The notes below the pieces were generated by a model. That model ran no database searches and was not told the DNA's origin. It saw only the letters and a program-made list of their open reading frames with translations. 64,000 nucleotides of DNA, taken from NCBI RefSeq assembly GCF_007362475.1, contig NZ_CP041687.1, positions 868,001 through 932,000 of the forward strand. Direction: 5' to 3'. This DNA comes from Chryseobacterium sp. SNU WT5. GTDB lineage: Bacteria; Bacteroidota; Bacteroidia; Flavobacteriales; Weeksellaceae. Shown piece by piece: positions 38,176 through 45,974 of the stretch. Within the stretch, counting starts at the first letter, position 1, and every line of letters begins with the position of its first letter. The position numbers and the translations under genes were made by a program.

Positions 38176-38193
38176 TAATTTTGTTCAAAGATA
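38176..38193. promoter_or_regulatory. Divergent -7 boxes between lpxB and the DUF2480 gene
   Basis: Plus-strand TAATTTTG (38176-38183) and minus-strand TATCTTTG (38186-38193) lie 2 bp apart, in the 49 bp separating the lpxB unit (ATG 38154) from the gene at 38204. Both match TAnnTTTG. Polymerases binding the two sites would clash. Confidence 0.5.
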
Positions 38194-38203
38194 AAATAAA
38201 AAA

Positions 38204-38710
38204 ATGTCTGATTTAGAAATAAAAAATAAAATAGCCGAAAGCGGATTGGTCAATTTCGATCTCGCACAATTGCTTCCAAAAGGCAAAAGAATCGGCATCG
38301 ATTTGAAGGATTTTCTCTTCCAGGAATTAATTTTAAAAGAAAAGGATTTTCGAGAAAAAATCGCAGCCATTAATCCTGATGAATACAAAGATTCTTATAT
38401 CTATATTTATAATTCTGCAGATGCGATTGTTCCTCTTTGGGCGTACTTTTTAATCACCGCGAAATTAACAGAAACAGCGAAGAAAATCGTTTTTGGAAAT
38501 AGAGAAGATTTAGAAATTTTGTTGATGCATAACGCCGTTCAAACTTATGACTTCTCAGAATTAATGGGTAAAAGAGTTTTGGTAAAGGGCTGCAGCGATC
38601 AATCAATTCCAGAGAACGCATATATCGAATTGGTGGAACAATTAAAACCTATTGTAAAATCACTGATGTTTGGGGAAGCCTGTTCTAATGTACCCATCTT
38701 TAAAAATTAA
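38204..38710 (+). CDS. DUF2480 family protein
   Basis: 168 residues, full length for the family. It starts MSDLEIKNKIAESGLVNFDL, has IGIDLKDFLFQELILKEKDF, and ends FGEACSNVPIFKN, the family's conserved end with a Cys. Soluble. DUF2480 proteins are widespread in Bacteroidetes and of unknown function. Divergent from lpxB. Confidence 0.85.
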   Translation: MSDLEIKNKIAESGLVNFDLAQLLPKGKRIGIDLKDFLFQELILKEKDFREKIAAINPDEYKDSYIYIYNSADAIVPLWAYFLITAKLTETAKKIVFGNREDLEILLMHNAVQTYDFSELMGKRVLVKGCSDQSIPENAYIELVEQLKPIVKSLMFGEACSNVPIFKN

Positions 38711-38743
38711 AGATTTCAAAAGAAATTTTGGACTATTTTTTGC

Positions 38744-38751
38744 TAACTTTG
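38744..38751 (+). promoter_or_regulatory. -7 box of the DUF937 gene
   Basis: TAACTTTG, 35 bp before the ATG at 38787. A TTTG at 38727-38730 is closer (13 bp) than the usual -33 distance. Confidence 0.45.
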
Positions 38752-38786
38752 GTTGTCAATTTTTATTAACCTAAACAAAAAAACAC

Positions 38787-39446
38787 ATGAGTTTAATAGA
38801 CCTATTAACAGGTAGCGCCGGAAATCAAGTCGCTTCAGAAGCTGAAAACAAATTCGGAATCAGCAAAAATCAAGTGATTGCTTTATTAGCAGTGGCAGCA
38901 CCGTTGGTTATTTCTTACTTAAGAAAAAAATCTCAAGATAACGCTCAAGAAGCGGATGCTTTGAATAATGCACTTGATAAAGATCACGATGGAAGCATCC
39001 TCACTGATCCAGCACAAGTTACCGCTAGACAGCAAGAAGGTGGCTCTATTTTGGATCATGTTTTCGGTGGTCAAAAAGCAGATGTAGAAAATCAATTATC
39101 ACAAAACACTGGTATCTCTATGGACAAGATCGGTCCAATCTTGGCGATGTTAGCTCCAATAATTATGGGATATATCGGTAAGGAAAAGCAATCAAACGGA
39201 GTTACTTCTGGCGGAGGTTTAGGAGATCTGTTAGGTGGCATTTTGGGTAATGCTCAGAATCAAGCGCAATCGCAAACTTCAAATCCTTTGAATGATATTT
39301 TAGGAAGTGTGCTTGGCGGAGGTCAACAACAATCTTCAGGAAATCCTTTGAATGATATTTTAGGAAGCGTTCTTGGCGGAGGTCAGAAACAATCTCAAGG
39401 AGGTTTAGGCGGACTTTTGGGAAGTATCTTAGGAGGAGGAAAGTAA
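38787..39446 (+). CDS. DUF937 domain protein with Gly-rich repeated C-terminus
   Basis: 219 residues. The DUF937 domain (about 1-135) is helical, with IGPILAMLAPIIMGYIGK. The C-terminal third is low-complexity with repeated NPLNDILGSVLGGGQ (two full copies encoded by a 60-bp tandem repeat) and LGGLLGSILGGG variants. There is no signal peptide. DUF937 proteins are of unknown function. A terminator follows. Confidence 0.86.
   Translation: MSLIDLLTGSAGNQVASEAENKFGISKNQVIALLAVAAPLVISYLRKKSQDNAQEADALNNALDKDHDGSILTDPAQVTARQQEGGSILDHVFGGQKADVENQLSQNTGISMDKIGPILAMLAPIIMGYIGKEKQSNGVTSGGGLGDLLGGILGNAQNQAQSQTSNPLNDILGSVLGGGQQQSSGNPLNDILGSVLGGGQKQSQGGLGGLLGSILGGGK
39281..39400 (+). repeat. 60-bp tandem duplication inside the DUF937 gene
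   Basis: Two copies, 39281-39340 and 39341-39400, of the same 60-bp unit starting AAATCCTTTGAATGATATTT, with a few substitutions. The unit is 20 codons, so the frame is kept. It looks like a recent slippage or unequal-crossover duplication. Confidence 0.85.
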
Positions 39447-39463
39447 ATCACTTTTTATATATA

Positions 39464-39494
39464 AAAAAACCGAAGATTGATCTTCGGTTTTTTT
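39464..39494. terminator. Bidirectional terminator between DUF937 and THX genes
   Basis: Stem AAAACCGAAGA / TCTTCGGTTTT with a 4-nt loop, with A-tract before and T-tract after, so it can end transcription from both convergent genes. Confidence 0.88.
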
Positions 39495-39502
39495 GCTTTT
39501 AC

Positions 39503-39829
39503 TTATTTAGATTTGGCTTCCTTGCCGTCAGTTGCTTTTTCAGCTTTCGGTTTGGCTTCCACGGGATCTTCTTTTTTCTCGGCTTTAGGTTTAGCTGCTG
39601 CTTTAGGCTTAGCTTCTGCTTTAGGTTTTCTCTCTACTTCTGCATTTTCAGATTTACCCGTAGGTTGACCTACTTCTTTTCTTACTTTTTCCTTAGAAGC
39701 TTTTTTGTCATCCTCATCCAAAACTTTTACAGGAATATGATTTGCAGAACTTGCTTTTCTCGGTCTTTTAATACCGTAGCTTCCCGCGATAATTTTTCCC
39801 TTTTTCGATTTTTTATCACCTTTTCCCAT
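39503..39829 (-). CDS. THX-type 30S ribosomal protein with extended basic tail
   Basis: 108 residues. The first 26 (MGKGDKKSKKGKIIAGSYGI and KRPRK) match bacterial THX, a 25-40 residue peptide that sits at the top of the 30S head. The remainder is a long tail with repeats such as PKAEAKPKAAAKPKAEKK, histone H1-like in composition. The tail may bind rRNA or be disordered. The core gives the family; the tail is unusual for THX outside Bacteroidetes. Confidence 0.78.
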   Translation of the reverse strand: MGKGDKKSKKGKIIAGSYGIKRPRKASSANHIPVKVLDEDDKKASKEKVRKEVGQPTGKSENAEVERKPKAEAKPKAAAKPKAEKKEDPVEAKPKAEKATDGKEAKSK

Positions 39830-39909
39830 AATTAAATATTTTTTTTGATGTTGATTTACACAAAGTTAGAAATTATTTTGGCAATCACTTCTTAAATAAT
39901 CATAAATTT

Positions 39910-40080
39910 TTGGGCCTGCCCCTTTCCCGTGCTTACAAAAAACGTAACTACTTCTAACCGCTAGGGTCGGGCGTTGTGTTGCAATCTTTTTGTTATTTCC
40001 AGCAGCGATTCCTAACGCTCCCTAAAAGAGAGTTCATAAAAAATAAAAAGGATTTTCAATGCAATCCCTCACGCAGGGAA
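39910..40080. repeat. GC-rich noncoding stem-loop element, copy 1
   Basis: A block distinctly more GC-rich than its AT-rich surroundings, in the 356-bp gap before aspS. It contains GGGTCGGGCG, then CAATCTTTTT (39982-39991), and about 55 bp later AAAAGGATTTTCAAT (40046-40060), nearly complementary. No ORF. The minus-strand copy at 49236-49319 shares the same CAATCTTTTT ... AAAAAGGATTT layout. I believe related elements occur in other flavobacterial genomes but cannot verify it here. Confidence 0.55.
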
Positions 40081-40118
40081 TCTCTTAAAAATCACTTCCG
40101 GCACTCATCCAAAAAACT

Positions 40119-40126
40119 TATCTTTG
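40119..40126 (+). promoter_or_regulatory. -7 box of aspS promoter
   Basis: TATCTTTG, 59 bp before the aspS ATG; matches TAnnTTTG. The leader downstream carries a TCTAACATCTAATATCTTAA repeat-like stretch. Confidence 0.5.
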
Positions 40127-40185
40127 CACCTGAAATTTTAGCCCATTTCTAATATCGCAAGTCTAACATCTAATATCTTAAAAAT

Positions 40186-41940
40186 ATGTTTCGTACGCAC
40201 ACCAATGGAGAATTAAACATCCAAAATCTTGATCAAAACGTCACCCTTTCCGGCTGGGTTCAAACCATTCGTGACAAAGGTTTTATGATGTGGATCGATT
40301 TACGCGATCGTTACGGAATTACCCAATTGGTATTTGATGCAGACCGTTCTTCGAAGGAACTATTTGAAATCGCAAGTAAATTAGGTCGTGAATTCGTGAT
40401 TCAGGTTGAAGGAAAAGTGATCGAACGCCAAAGTAAAAATCCCAAAATCCCAACTGGAGAAGTGGAAATTTTAGTTGAGAAACTTACGATTTTAAACCAG
40501 TCAGAAATCCCACCATTTACTATTGAAGATCAAACTGATGGTGGTGAAGAGCTTCGAATGAAATACAGATATTTAGATATCCGCAGAAATCCGGTAAAAG
40601 ACAAATTGATTTTCCGTCATAAAATGGCGCAGAAAGTCAGAAATTATTTATCGGAACAGGATTTTATCGAAGTAGAAACACCGGTTCTTATTAAATCAAC
40701 TCCGGAAGGTGCAAGAGATTTCGTAGTTCCAAGCCGTATGAATCCTGGACAGTTTTATGCATTGCCCCAATCGCCACAAACTTTCAAACAGTTATTGATG
40801 ATCGGTGGAATGGATCGTTATTTCCAGATTGTTAAATGTTTCCGTGATGAAGATCTAAGAGCCGACCGTCAACCGGAATTCACGCAGATCGATTGCGAGA
40901 TGGCTTTCGTAGAACAGGAAGATGTTTTGGAAATATTTGAAGGAATGACTGCGACTTTATTGAAAGATATCGCCAGAAAAGAATTCGGAAAATTCCCAAG
41001 AATGACTTTCGCCGATGCGATGCAAAAATACGGAAACGATAAACCGGACATTAGATTCGGGATGGAATTCGTGGAAGTAAATGAATTGGTTAAAGGAAAA
41101 GATTTCAAAATATTCGATGATGCAGAATTGGTGGTCGGAATCAATGTTGAAGGTTGTGCAGACTATACCAGAAAACAAATCGATGAATTGATCGATTGGG
41201 TAAAACGTCCACAAATTGGAGCCAACGGAATGATTTGGATTAAATTCCAGAATGACGGCGTTGTGACTTCTTCAGTAAATAAATTTTACAATGAAGAAGA
41301 TTTAAAGAAAATTACAGAAAAATTCGGAGCAAAAGCAGGAGATTTAATTTTCCTCATGTCCGGAAATGAAAATAAAGTAAGAACTCAACTTTCCGCTTTG
41401 AGAATGGAATTGGGAAACAGATTAGGATTAAGAAATCCAAAAGAATTTGCACCACTTTGGGTAATCGATTTCCCATTATTAGAATGGGATGAAGAAACGA
41501 ATCGTTTTCACGCAATGCACCATCCATTTACTTCTCCGAAACCGGAAGACATCCATTTATTAGAAACCGAACCAGGAAAAGCCAGAGCAAATGCTTACGA
41601 TTTGATCCTGAACGGAAATGAAATCGGTGGTGGTTCGGTAAGAATTTTCGATAAAGATTTACAGGCAAAAATGTTTAATCTTTTAGGATTTACCAAAGAA
41701 GATGCAGAAGCACAATTTGGATTCTTGATGAATGCTTTCCAATACGGAGCACCGCCACATGCAGGATTGGCATTAGGTTTCGACCGTTTGGTTGCAATTC
41801 TTGATGGTAATGAAGTGATCCGAGATTATATCGCTTTCCCAAAAAATAATTCTGGAAGAGATGTGATGATCGACGCACCAAGTTCAATTGCTGATGAACA
41901 GTTGAATGAGTTGGCTTTGAAAGTTGAACTAAAAGATTAG
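40186..41940 (+). CDS. aspS: Aspartate-tRNA ligase
   Basis: 584 residues, full bacterial-type enzyme. N-terminal OB anticodon-binding domain ([21 protein letters not shown]), class II motif 2 with [18 protein letters not shown], the GAD insertion in the middle, and motif 3 [15 protein letters not shown]. It charges tRNA-Asp. The HHPFTSP motif precedes the catalytic C-terminal part. The leader resembles the AAAATCT-type repeats seen upstream of several other genes. Confidence 0.96.
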   Translation: MFRTHTNGELNIQNLDQNVTLSGWVQTIRDKGFMMWIDLRDRYGITQLVFDADRSSKELFEIASKLGREFVIQVEGKVIERQSKNPKIPTGEVEILVEKLTILNQSEIPPFTIEDQTDGGEELRMKYRYLDIRRNPVKDKLIFRHKMAQKVRNYLSEQDFIEVETPVLIKSTPEGARDFVVPSRMNPGQFYALPQSPQTFKQLLMIGGMDRYFQIVKCFRDEDLRADRQPEFTQIDCEMAFVEQEDVLEIFEGMTATLLKDIARKEFGKFPRMTFADAMQKYGNDKPDIRFGMEFVEVNELVKGKDFKIFDDAELVVGINVEGCADYTRKQIDELIDWVKRPQIGANGMIWIKFQNDGVVTSSVNKFYNEEDLKKITEKFGAKAGDLIFLMSGNENKVRTQLSALRMELGNRLGLRNPKEFAPLWVIDFPLLEWDEETNRFHAMHHPFTSPKPEDIHLLETEPGKARANAYDLILNGNEIGGGSVRIFDKDLQAKMFNLLGFTKEDAEAQFGFLMNAFQYGAPPHAGLALGFDRLVAILDGNEVIRDYIAFPKNNSGRDVMIDAPSSIADEQLNELALKVELKD

Positions 41941-41964
41941 TCCAACTAAAATAAATAATTAAAG

Positions 41965-41988
41965 AGGAAGCGAAACTTCCTTTTTTTT
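41965..41988 (+). terminator. Terminator of aspS
   Basis: Stem GGAAG / CTTCC with loop CGAAA, followed by eight T, 25 bp past the stop. Confidence 0.82.
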
Positions 41989-42026
41989 GTTGGAAACCTT
42001 TAATATCGGATACTTCTTATCTTGTA

Positions 42027-42060
42027 TTTGAACGATTTTAAAATAAAAGATGTATATTTG
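42027..42060 (+). promoter_or_regulatory. Promoter overlapping the start of the fic gene
   Basis: -33 TTTG at 42027-42030, 22-bp spacer, -7 TATATTTG at 42053-42060. Transcription would start near 42065, at or just before the ATG at 42065-42067. A start at 42050 would lie inside the -7 box, so the leader is absent or a few bases long. Confidence 0.62.
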
Positions 42061-42064
42061 TGAG

Positions 42065-43039
42065 ATGAGATGGCAAGAATACCCATATTACTTTGAAGGC
42101 TTAGAAAAACAACTCGAAAGAATTCACGAGAAAAAACGTGAACTGGATAAAAAGCGTCCTATTCCGACCTACGTTCTAAAAAGCATAAAAGAAAGTTTAA
42201 ACATAGAATGGACTTATAATTCAAACAGTATTGAAGGAAATACGTTGACTTTACAAGAGACAAAAATGGTGATAGAAGACGGTTTTACCATCAAAGGAAA
42301 ATCTTTGCGGGAACATTTTGAAGTAGTAAACCATCAAGAAGCTATTGAATTTGTAGAAAGTTTGGCTTCTAAAGATTATGTTCTAGTTGAAAAAGATATT
42401 TTATCTATTCATCATCTTGTTTTGCAAAAAATAGAAAAGGAATTTTCTGGAAGATACAGAACTTCGGGAGTTCGGATATCTGGAGCTAATTTTGTTCCAC
42501 CGAATGCTTTGAAAGTTGATGAATTTGTTAATGAACTGGTAAATTTCGTGAATGATTCTCAGATTGATATTCTTATAAAATCTGCAGTATTTCATCATCG
42601 TTTTGTTTGGATTCATCCATTTTTTGATGGAAATGGTAGAACTGCGAGATTATTACTCAATTTGCTATTAATGAAAAAAGGTTTTCCACCGGCAATTATT
42701 TTAAAGAATGATCGCAAAAAATATTATGATGCATTAAACCAAGCAAATAATCAAGATTATTCTAAATTATTACTTCTAATTTTGCAAGCAGTTGAAAGAA
42801 CTTTGGATATTTATCTGGGAAACCTTAACAATACCTACGACCAATATCAAAACATTTCAGATATCGTGCGTGAACCCGATGTTCCTTACGGACAAGAATA
42901 TTTGAGTTTATTGGCGCGACAAGGGAAAATAGATGCTTTTAAAGAAGGCAGAAATTGGCTCACTACAAAAGATGCGGTTTTGAATTATATTGAGAATCGT
43001 GATCGAAAAAGAGTTTTAAAAACAGAAGCGGAAAATTAA
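42065..43039 (+). CDS. Fic family protein (class II, N-terminal inhibitory motif) with C-terminal HTH-like segment
   Basis: 324 residues from ATG 42065. The Fic active site is HPFFDGNGRTAR (HxFx(D/E)GNGR). The class II inhibitory motif SNSIEGN lies upstream, in the order expected for a self-inhibited AMP-transferase. The C-terminal 45 residues (EYLSLLARQGKIDAFKEGRN) resemble an excisionase-type HTH_17. Fic proteins AMPylate or otherwise modify target proteins on Ser, Thr or Tyr; the target is unknown. No antitoxin-like partner ORF is seen next to it. It ends in a terminator shared with the convergent SDR gene. Confidence 0.88.
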   Translation: MRWQEYPYYFEGLEKQLERIHEKKRELDKKRPIPTYVLKSIKESLNIEWTYNSNSIEGNTLTLQETKMVIEDGFTIKGKSLREHFEVVNHQEAIEFVESLASKDYVLVEKDILSIHHLVLQKIEKEFSGRYRTSGVRISGANFVPPNALKVDEFVNELVNFVNDSQIDILIKSAVFHHRFVWIHPFFDGNGRTARLLLNLLLMKKGFPPAIILKNDRKKYYDALNQANNQDYSKLLLLILQAVERTLDIYLGNLNNTYDQYQNISDIVREPDVPYGQEYLSLLARQGKIDAFKEGRNWLTTKDAVLNYIENRDRKRVLKTEAEN

Positions 43040-43057
43040 TCTTTTCCGCTTTTTTTA
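43027..43057 (+). terminator. Terminator at the end of the fic gene
   Basis: Stem AGCGGAAAA / TTTTCCGCT, 6-nt loop, followed by seven T; overlaps the fic stop and reaches the end of the convergent SDR gene. Confidence 0.83.
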
Positions 43058-43789
43058 GGGCAATTTTGAAAGTAAACTTTCCGGTAATATCTTCAGAATA
43101 TAATAAATCATTTTCCATTTAAAATTAGGGACAATTGAAAAAGAATTTCCAGCATTTACAATATATTTCGCAACATAATCTGGCTCCATTATTAAAGATT
43201 TATTAAGTTCTAAACCGGTATTAATTTTAGTATTGATGTAACCACTCACCAAAACATTGACGACGATCTTCCTCGAAGATAATTCCTGTCGCAGTCCCGC
43301 TAAATATTGCGTAAAGGCTGATTTTGTACTTCCATAAATAAAATTACTTTTCCTACCACGAACTCCGGAAAGTGAAGACAAACCGATAATTCTTTCTAAA
43401 CTTTTATTGGATCGATCCATTGCAATAATATTCAGAATAGAAACCGCGCCCATATAATTGACTTCCATCATTTGTTTTGCAGCTTCGAAATCATGAAGTG
43501 CTTCCTGATTCTCCACTAAGAAACCAGCAGCATAAATTACGATATTGGGTTTTACGGGAAGTTCAACATAAAAATTTTGATGAGAAGAAAAGTCGGCTGC
43601 ATCAAAATAATTTAGAAAGATTTTAGAGGAATCAATGTTATTATCCTCAACGAAACTTTCTAAAGAAGTAAGGTTTCGCGAAGAAGCAATAATAGAATGT
43701 CCCTCTTCCAAATATTGCAAAATGCATTGCTTTGCAACATCAGAATTGGCTCCGAGAATAAGGACCGTTTTATGGGGATTGTAACTCAT
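43055..43789 (-). CDS. SDR-family oxidoreductase
   Basis: 244 residues. Rossmann motif with LILGANSDVAKQ (the GxxxGxG loop is altered to GANSDVA) and catalytic YxxxK in FIYGSTKSAFTQYLAG. The catalytic Ser is in GLSSLSG. Substrate unknown. Its start overlaps the end of the enoyl-CoA hydratase gene by 4 bp (ATGA-type), so the two are translationally coupled. Confidence 0.86.
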   Translation of the reverse strand: MSYNPHKTVLILGANSDVAKQCILQYLEEGHSIIASSRNLTSLESFVEDNNIDSSKIFLNYFDAADFSSHQNFYVELPVKPNIVIYAAGFLVENQEALHDFEAAKQMMEVNYMGAVSILNIIAMDRSNKSLERIIGLSSLSGVRGRKSNFIYGSTKSAFTQYLAGLRQELSSRKIVVNVLVSGYINTKINTGLELNKSLIMEPDYVAKYIVNAGNSFSIVPNFKWKMIYYILKILPESLLSKLP

Positions 43790-44559
43790 CGATTATTCGC
43801 ACGAAGTCTTTCTTTAATCTTACCAATATTTTCTTTAGCAGAATCTTCCAAAATTAAACTGGCACTCATCAAAATTCTTTCCGGCATTAACTGTTCAAAA
43901 TGTTCTGTTCCTTCCCACGACACTTTTTTAATTAAAGCCAACGCCTCAGAACTTCTGGTGGATAATTTTTCCATGAATGTATTAATTTCAACATCCATTT
44001 TTTCAATACTTTCTGAAACGGAATGATAAACATCGTGTTTTTCACACCAATCTGCACTTCTAAAATCAGCATCGATAGACATCGCTGAATAAGCTGATTT
44101 CCCGATTTTCCTTTCCACGAAAGGTCCGATAACAAACGGTCCGATTCCTAAATTTAATTCTGTTAAAGCCATTGCAGAATCTTTGGTGGCAAAACAATAA
44201 TCTGCCGCACAAGCGATCCCAACTCCGCCGCCCGTTGTCTTTCCCTGAACTCTTACGATGACTAATTTTCCGCAGGATCGCATCGCATTTAAAACTTTAG
44301 CAAATCCGCCAAAGAATATTTTTGATTTTTCTAATTCTTCAATTTCAAGGAGTTCATCAAAACTGGCTCCGGCGCAAAAGGCTTTTTCGCCTTCAGATTT
44401 TAAAAGGATTGCTTTTACATTTTGATCTTTGCCACTTTCTAAAATAGTTTGCGCAAGTTTTTCTAAAATTTCTCCTGGTAAAGAATTGCTTTTAGGTGTT
44501 CCGAAAGTGATTTCGGCAATATTATTTTTTAATTCTTGATTTACGAATCCGTTGTTCAT
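43786..44559 (-). CDS. Enoyl-CoA hydratase/isomerase family protein
   Basis: 257 residues, crotonase fold. It has EKAFCAGASFDEL and GKTTGGGVGIACAADYCFA, the oxyanion-hole region. Substrate not clear: 2-enoyl-CoA hydration or isomerisation. Its start shares one base with the upstream glycosylase stop, and its end overlaps the SDR start, so all three genes form one coupled unit. The product could act with the PaaZ-type protein encoded nearby, but no link is visible. Confidence 0.86.
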   Translation of the reverse strand: MNNGFVNQELKNNIAEITFGTPKSNSLPGEILEKLAQTILESGKDQNVKAILLKSEGEKAFCAGASFDELLEIEELEKSKIFFGGFAKVLNAMRSCGKLVIVRVQGKTTGGGVGIACAADYCFATKDSAMALTELNLGIGPFVIGPFVERKIGKSAYSAMSIDADFRSADWCEKHDVYHSVSESIEKMDVEINTFMEKLSTRSSEALALIKKVSWEGTEHFEQLMPERILMSASLILEDSAKENIGKIKERLRANNR

Positions 44560-45248
44560 TATGCTTTATTTAGTGCTATTAAATATTTATCGATGTATAA
44601 TTGTTTTTCTTTGCTTTTGTATTGCTGGATATACCTCGGATGTTCCAGCACGGTCATTTTATCAAAAAACTTTTCCTGACTGTTGATCTTGTCAATGAAA
44701 GTTGCATTCTTTTTTCCTAAAATAAAAACTTCGGAAGTGTCTAACCCCAAACTGATATGATCTTTTAAACTTTGAATCATAAAGGGTTTTACGTCTTCAA
44801 AAAGATCTTTATCATCATAGTAATTGGCGTTTACAGATCCACGAAGATTTCTTCTCGTAATGGCTAACGGAAATGGCGAATTAATATAAAATTCTTTATA
44901 AAATAGTTCAGGCCCGCCGAATTGTTCAATCACATCGTAGAGGTAAAAGGAAGAAATCTCGTGTGTATGCGCAGATTTCATTTCAATTCCACAAACCATT
45001 TCCAGTCTTTTGGTATCGGTAAATGGAACACCTGTAACTCCGGCTCCATGCCGACTTGGATTAATTCCGATGATGAATTTTCTTGGATTATGATCATTGT
45101 AAAACTTCTGATAGAATTCGGTCATCACCGTTAACGTTTCAGGATTATCGAAGAAAGGATTGAGCACTTCGAAGCCGTCAGGAAGCTCTCCTGAGTAATG
45201 CAGTTTTTTATTGAATGCTACTACTTGTTCTCCGATTGTTTTTTTCAA
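44559..45248 (-). CDS. SMUG2-like uracil-DNA glycosylase
   Basis: 229 residues. UDG-superfamily motifs are GINPSRHGAGVTGVPFTD and LEHPRYIQQY (His motif with Pro). This is the SMUG2 (DUF4918) branch rather than UNG. SMUG2-type enzymes excise deaminated bases from DNA. It is the first gene of a three-gene unit. Its relation to the two fatty-acid-type genes is not obvious. Confidence 0.83.
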   Translation of the reverse strand: MKKTIGEQVVAFNKKLHYSGELPDGFEVLNPFFDNPETLTVMTEFYQKFYNDHNPRKFIIGINPSRHGAGVTGVPFTDTKRLEMVCGIEMKSAHTHEISSFYLYDVIEQFGGPELFYKEFYINSPFPLAITRRNLRGSVNANYYDDKDLFEDVKPFMIQSLKDHISLGLDTSEVFILGKKNATFIDKINSQEKFFDKMTVLEHPRYIQQYKSKEKQLYIDKYLIALNKA

Positions 45249-45284
45249 AATATTTTGCTTTTATTTTAAAGAATTAATCATTTA

Positions 45285-45468
45285 GATACCGTTCCTACGG
45301 AACGCAAATTTTCATTCTAATATTTTTTTCTACACAGATATTGTTCCTACGGAACAAACTTTATATTTAAAAAACCACTCTAAACTTCCAATTGATTCCG
45401 TAGGAATCGTATCTGTGTAGAAATAATGAGATAATATTTTCTGTGCGTTCCGTAGGAACGCTATCTTA
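45285..45468. repeat. Array of four TTCCTACGGAA-type palindromes in two inverted doublets (REP-like)
   Basis: Palindromes: GTTCCTACGGAAC at 45291-45303 and 45343-45355, GATTCCGTAGGAATC at 45394-45408, and GCGTTCCGTAGGAACGC at 45445-45461. The left pair and the right pair are inverted copies of one roughly 75-bp unit that also includes TTTCTACACAGATA between its palindromes. So the array is an imperfect 75-bp inverted repeat around a 35-40 bp centre, with the build of a bacterial interspersed mosaic element. It lies 20 bp past the stop of the RAYT-like gene. Confidence 0.88.
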
Positions 45469-45487
45469 AAAACCTTGCTTTATTCTT

Positions 45488-45952
45488 CTAATCATAAAAC
45501 TCAAACAAATACTCCTCCTTAAATTCAATTTCAAATTTATTCAATAAATCTAAATACTCTTCCTTGAAATTCCTTTTCTTATGATGTTCTTTTTGATTAA
45601 GAATATATTTTGTAACCGCCTCTTTTTGGCTTTTTGCATAAGAAAAAGCACCATAACCTTCTTGCCAATAAGATTTCCCCTGAACCATTTTCTTTGTGTT
45701 AATGAAATTAGTCGATTCAGTCTTCACCACCTTTACCAAATCTGGAATATTTATTTTTAGATTTTTGTAACTAAAAAAGATATGAATATGATCTGGATTC
45801 AAATATATTGCAATGACCTTTTGTCCTTTATTTGTAAAAATACCCGTGATATATTTTTCAATTTCATCTCTAAATTCAGGACGAATTTTCATCGCACGTC
45901 CTTTCGTGGCAAAAACCAATTGAATATAAATCTGAGTGTAAGTATTAGGCAT
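45488..45952 (-). CDS. REP-associated tyrosine transposase-like protein (IS200/Y1 family)
   Basis: 154 residues, Y1 transposase domain. HUH motif in YLNPDHIHIFF (His-x-His) and the C-terminal helix AVTKYILNQKEHH, with the candidate catalytic Tyr and the conserved NQxxHH. The N-terminus TYTQIYIQLVFATKGR is typical. A single-copy gene bordered by palindromes fits a RAYT, a domesticated transposase that mobilises short palindromes, rather than a free insertion sequence. IS200 without a helper orf is the alternative. Confidence 0.88.
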   Translation of the reverse strand: MPNTYTQIYIQLVFATKGRAMKIRPEFRDEIEKYITGIFTNKGQKVIAIYLNPDHIHIFFSYKNLKINIPDLVKVVKTESTNFINTKKMVQGKSYWQEGYGAFSYAKSQKEAVTKYILNQKEHHKKRNFKEEYLDLLNKFEIEFKEEYLFEFYD

Positions 45953-45974
45953 TTTTACAATTTTTAATAATCTT

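Noticed and set aside
45285-45468. Palindrome array as ordinary terminators
   Set aside because: The palindromes lack T-tracts and share a long conserved flank in two inverted doublets, so a mobile REP-type array explains them better.
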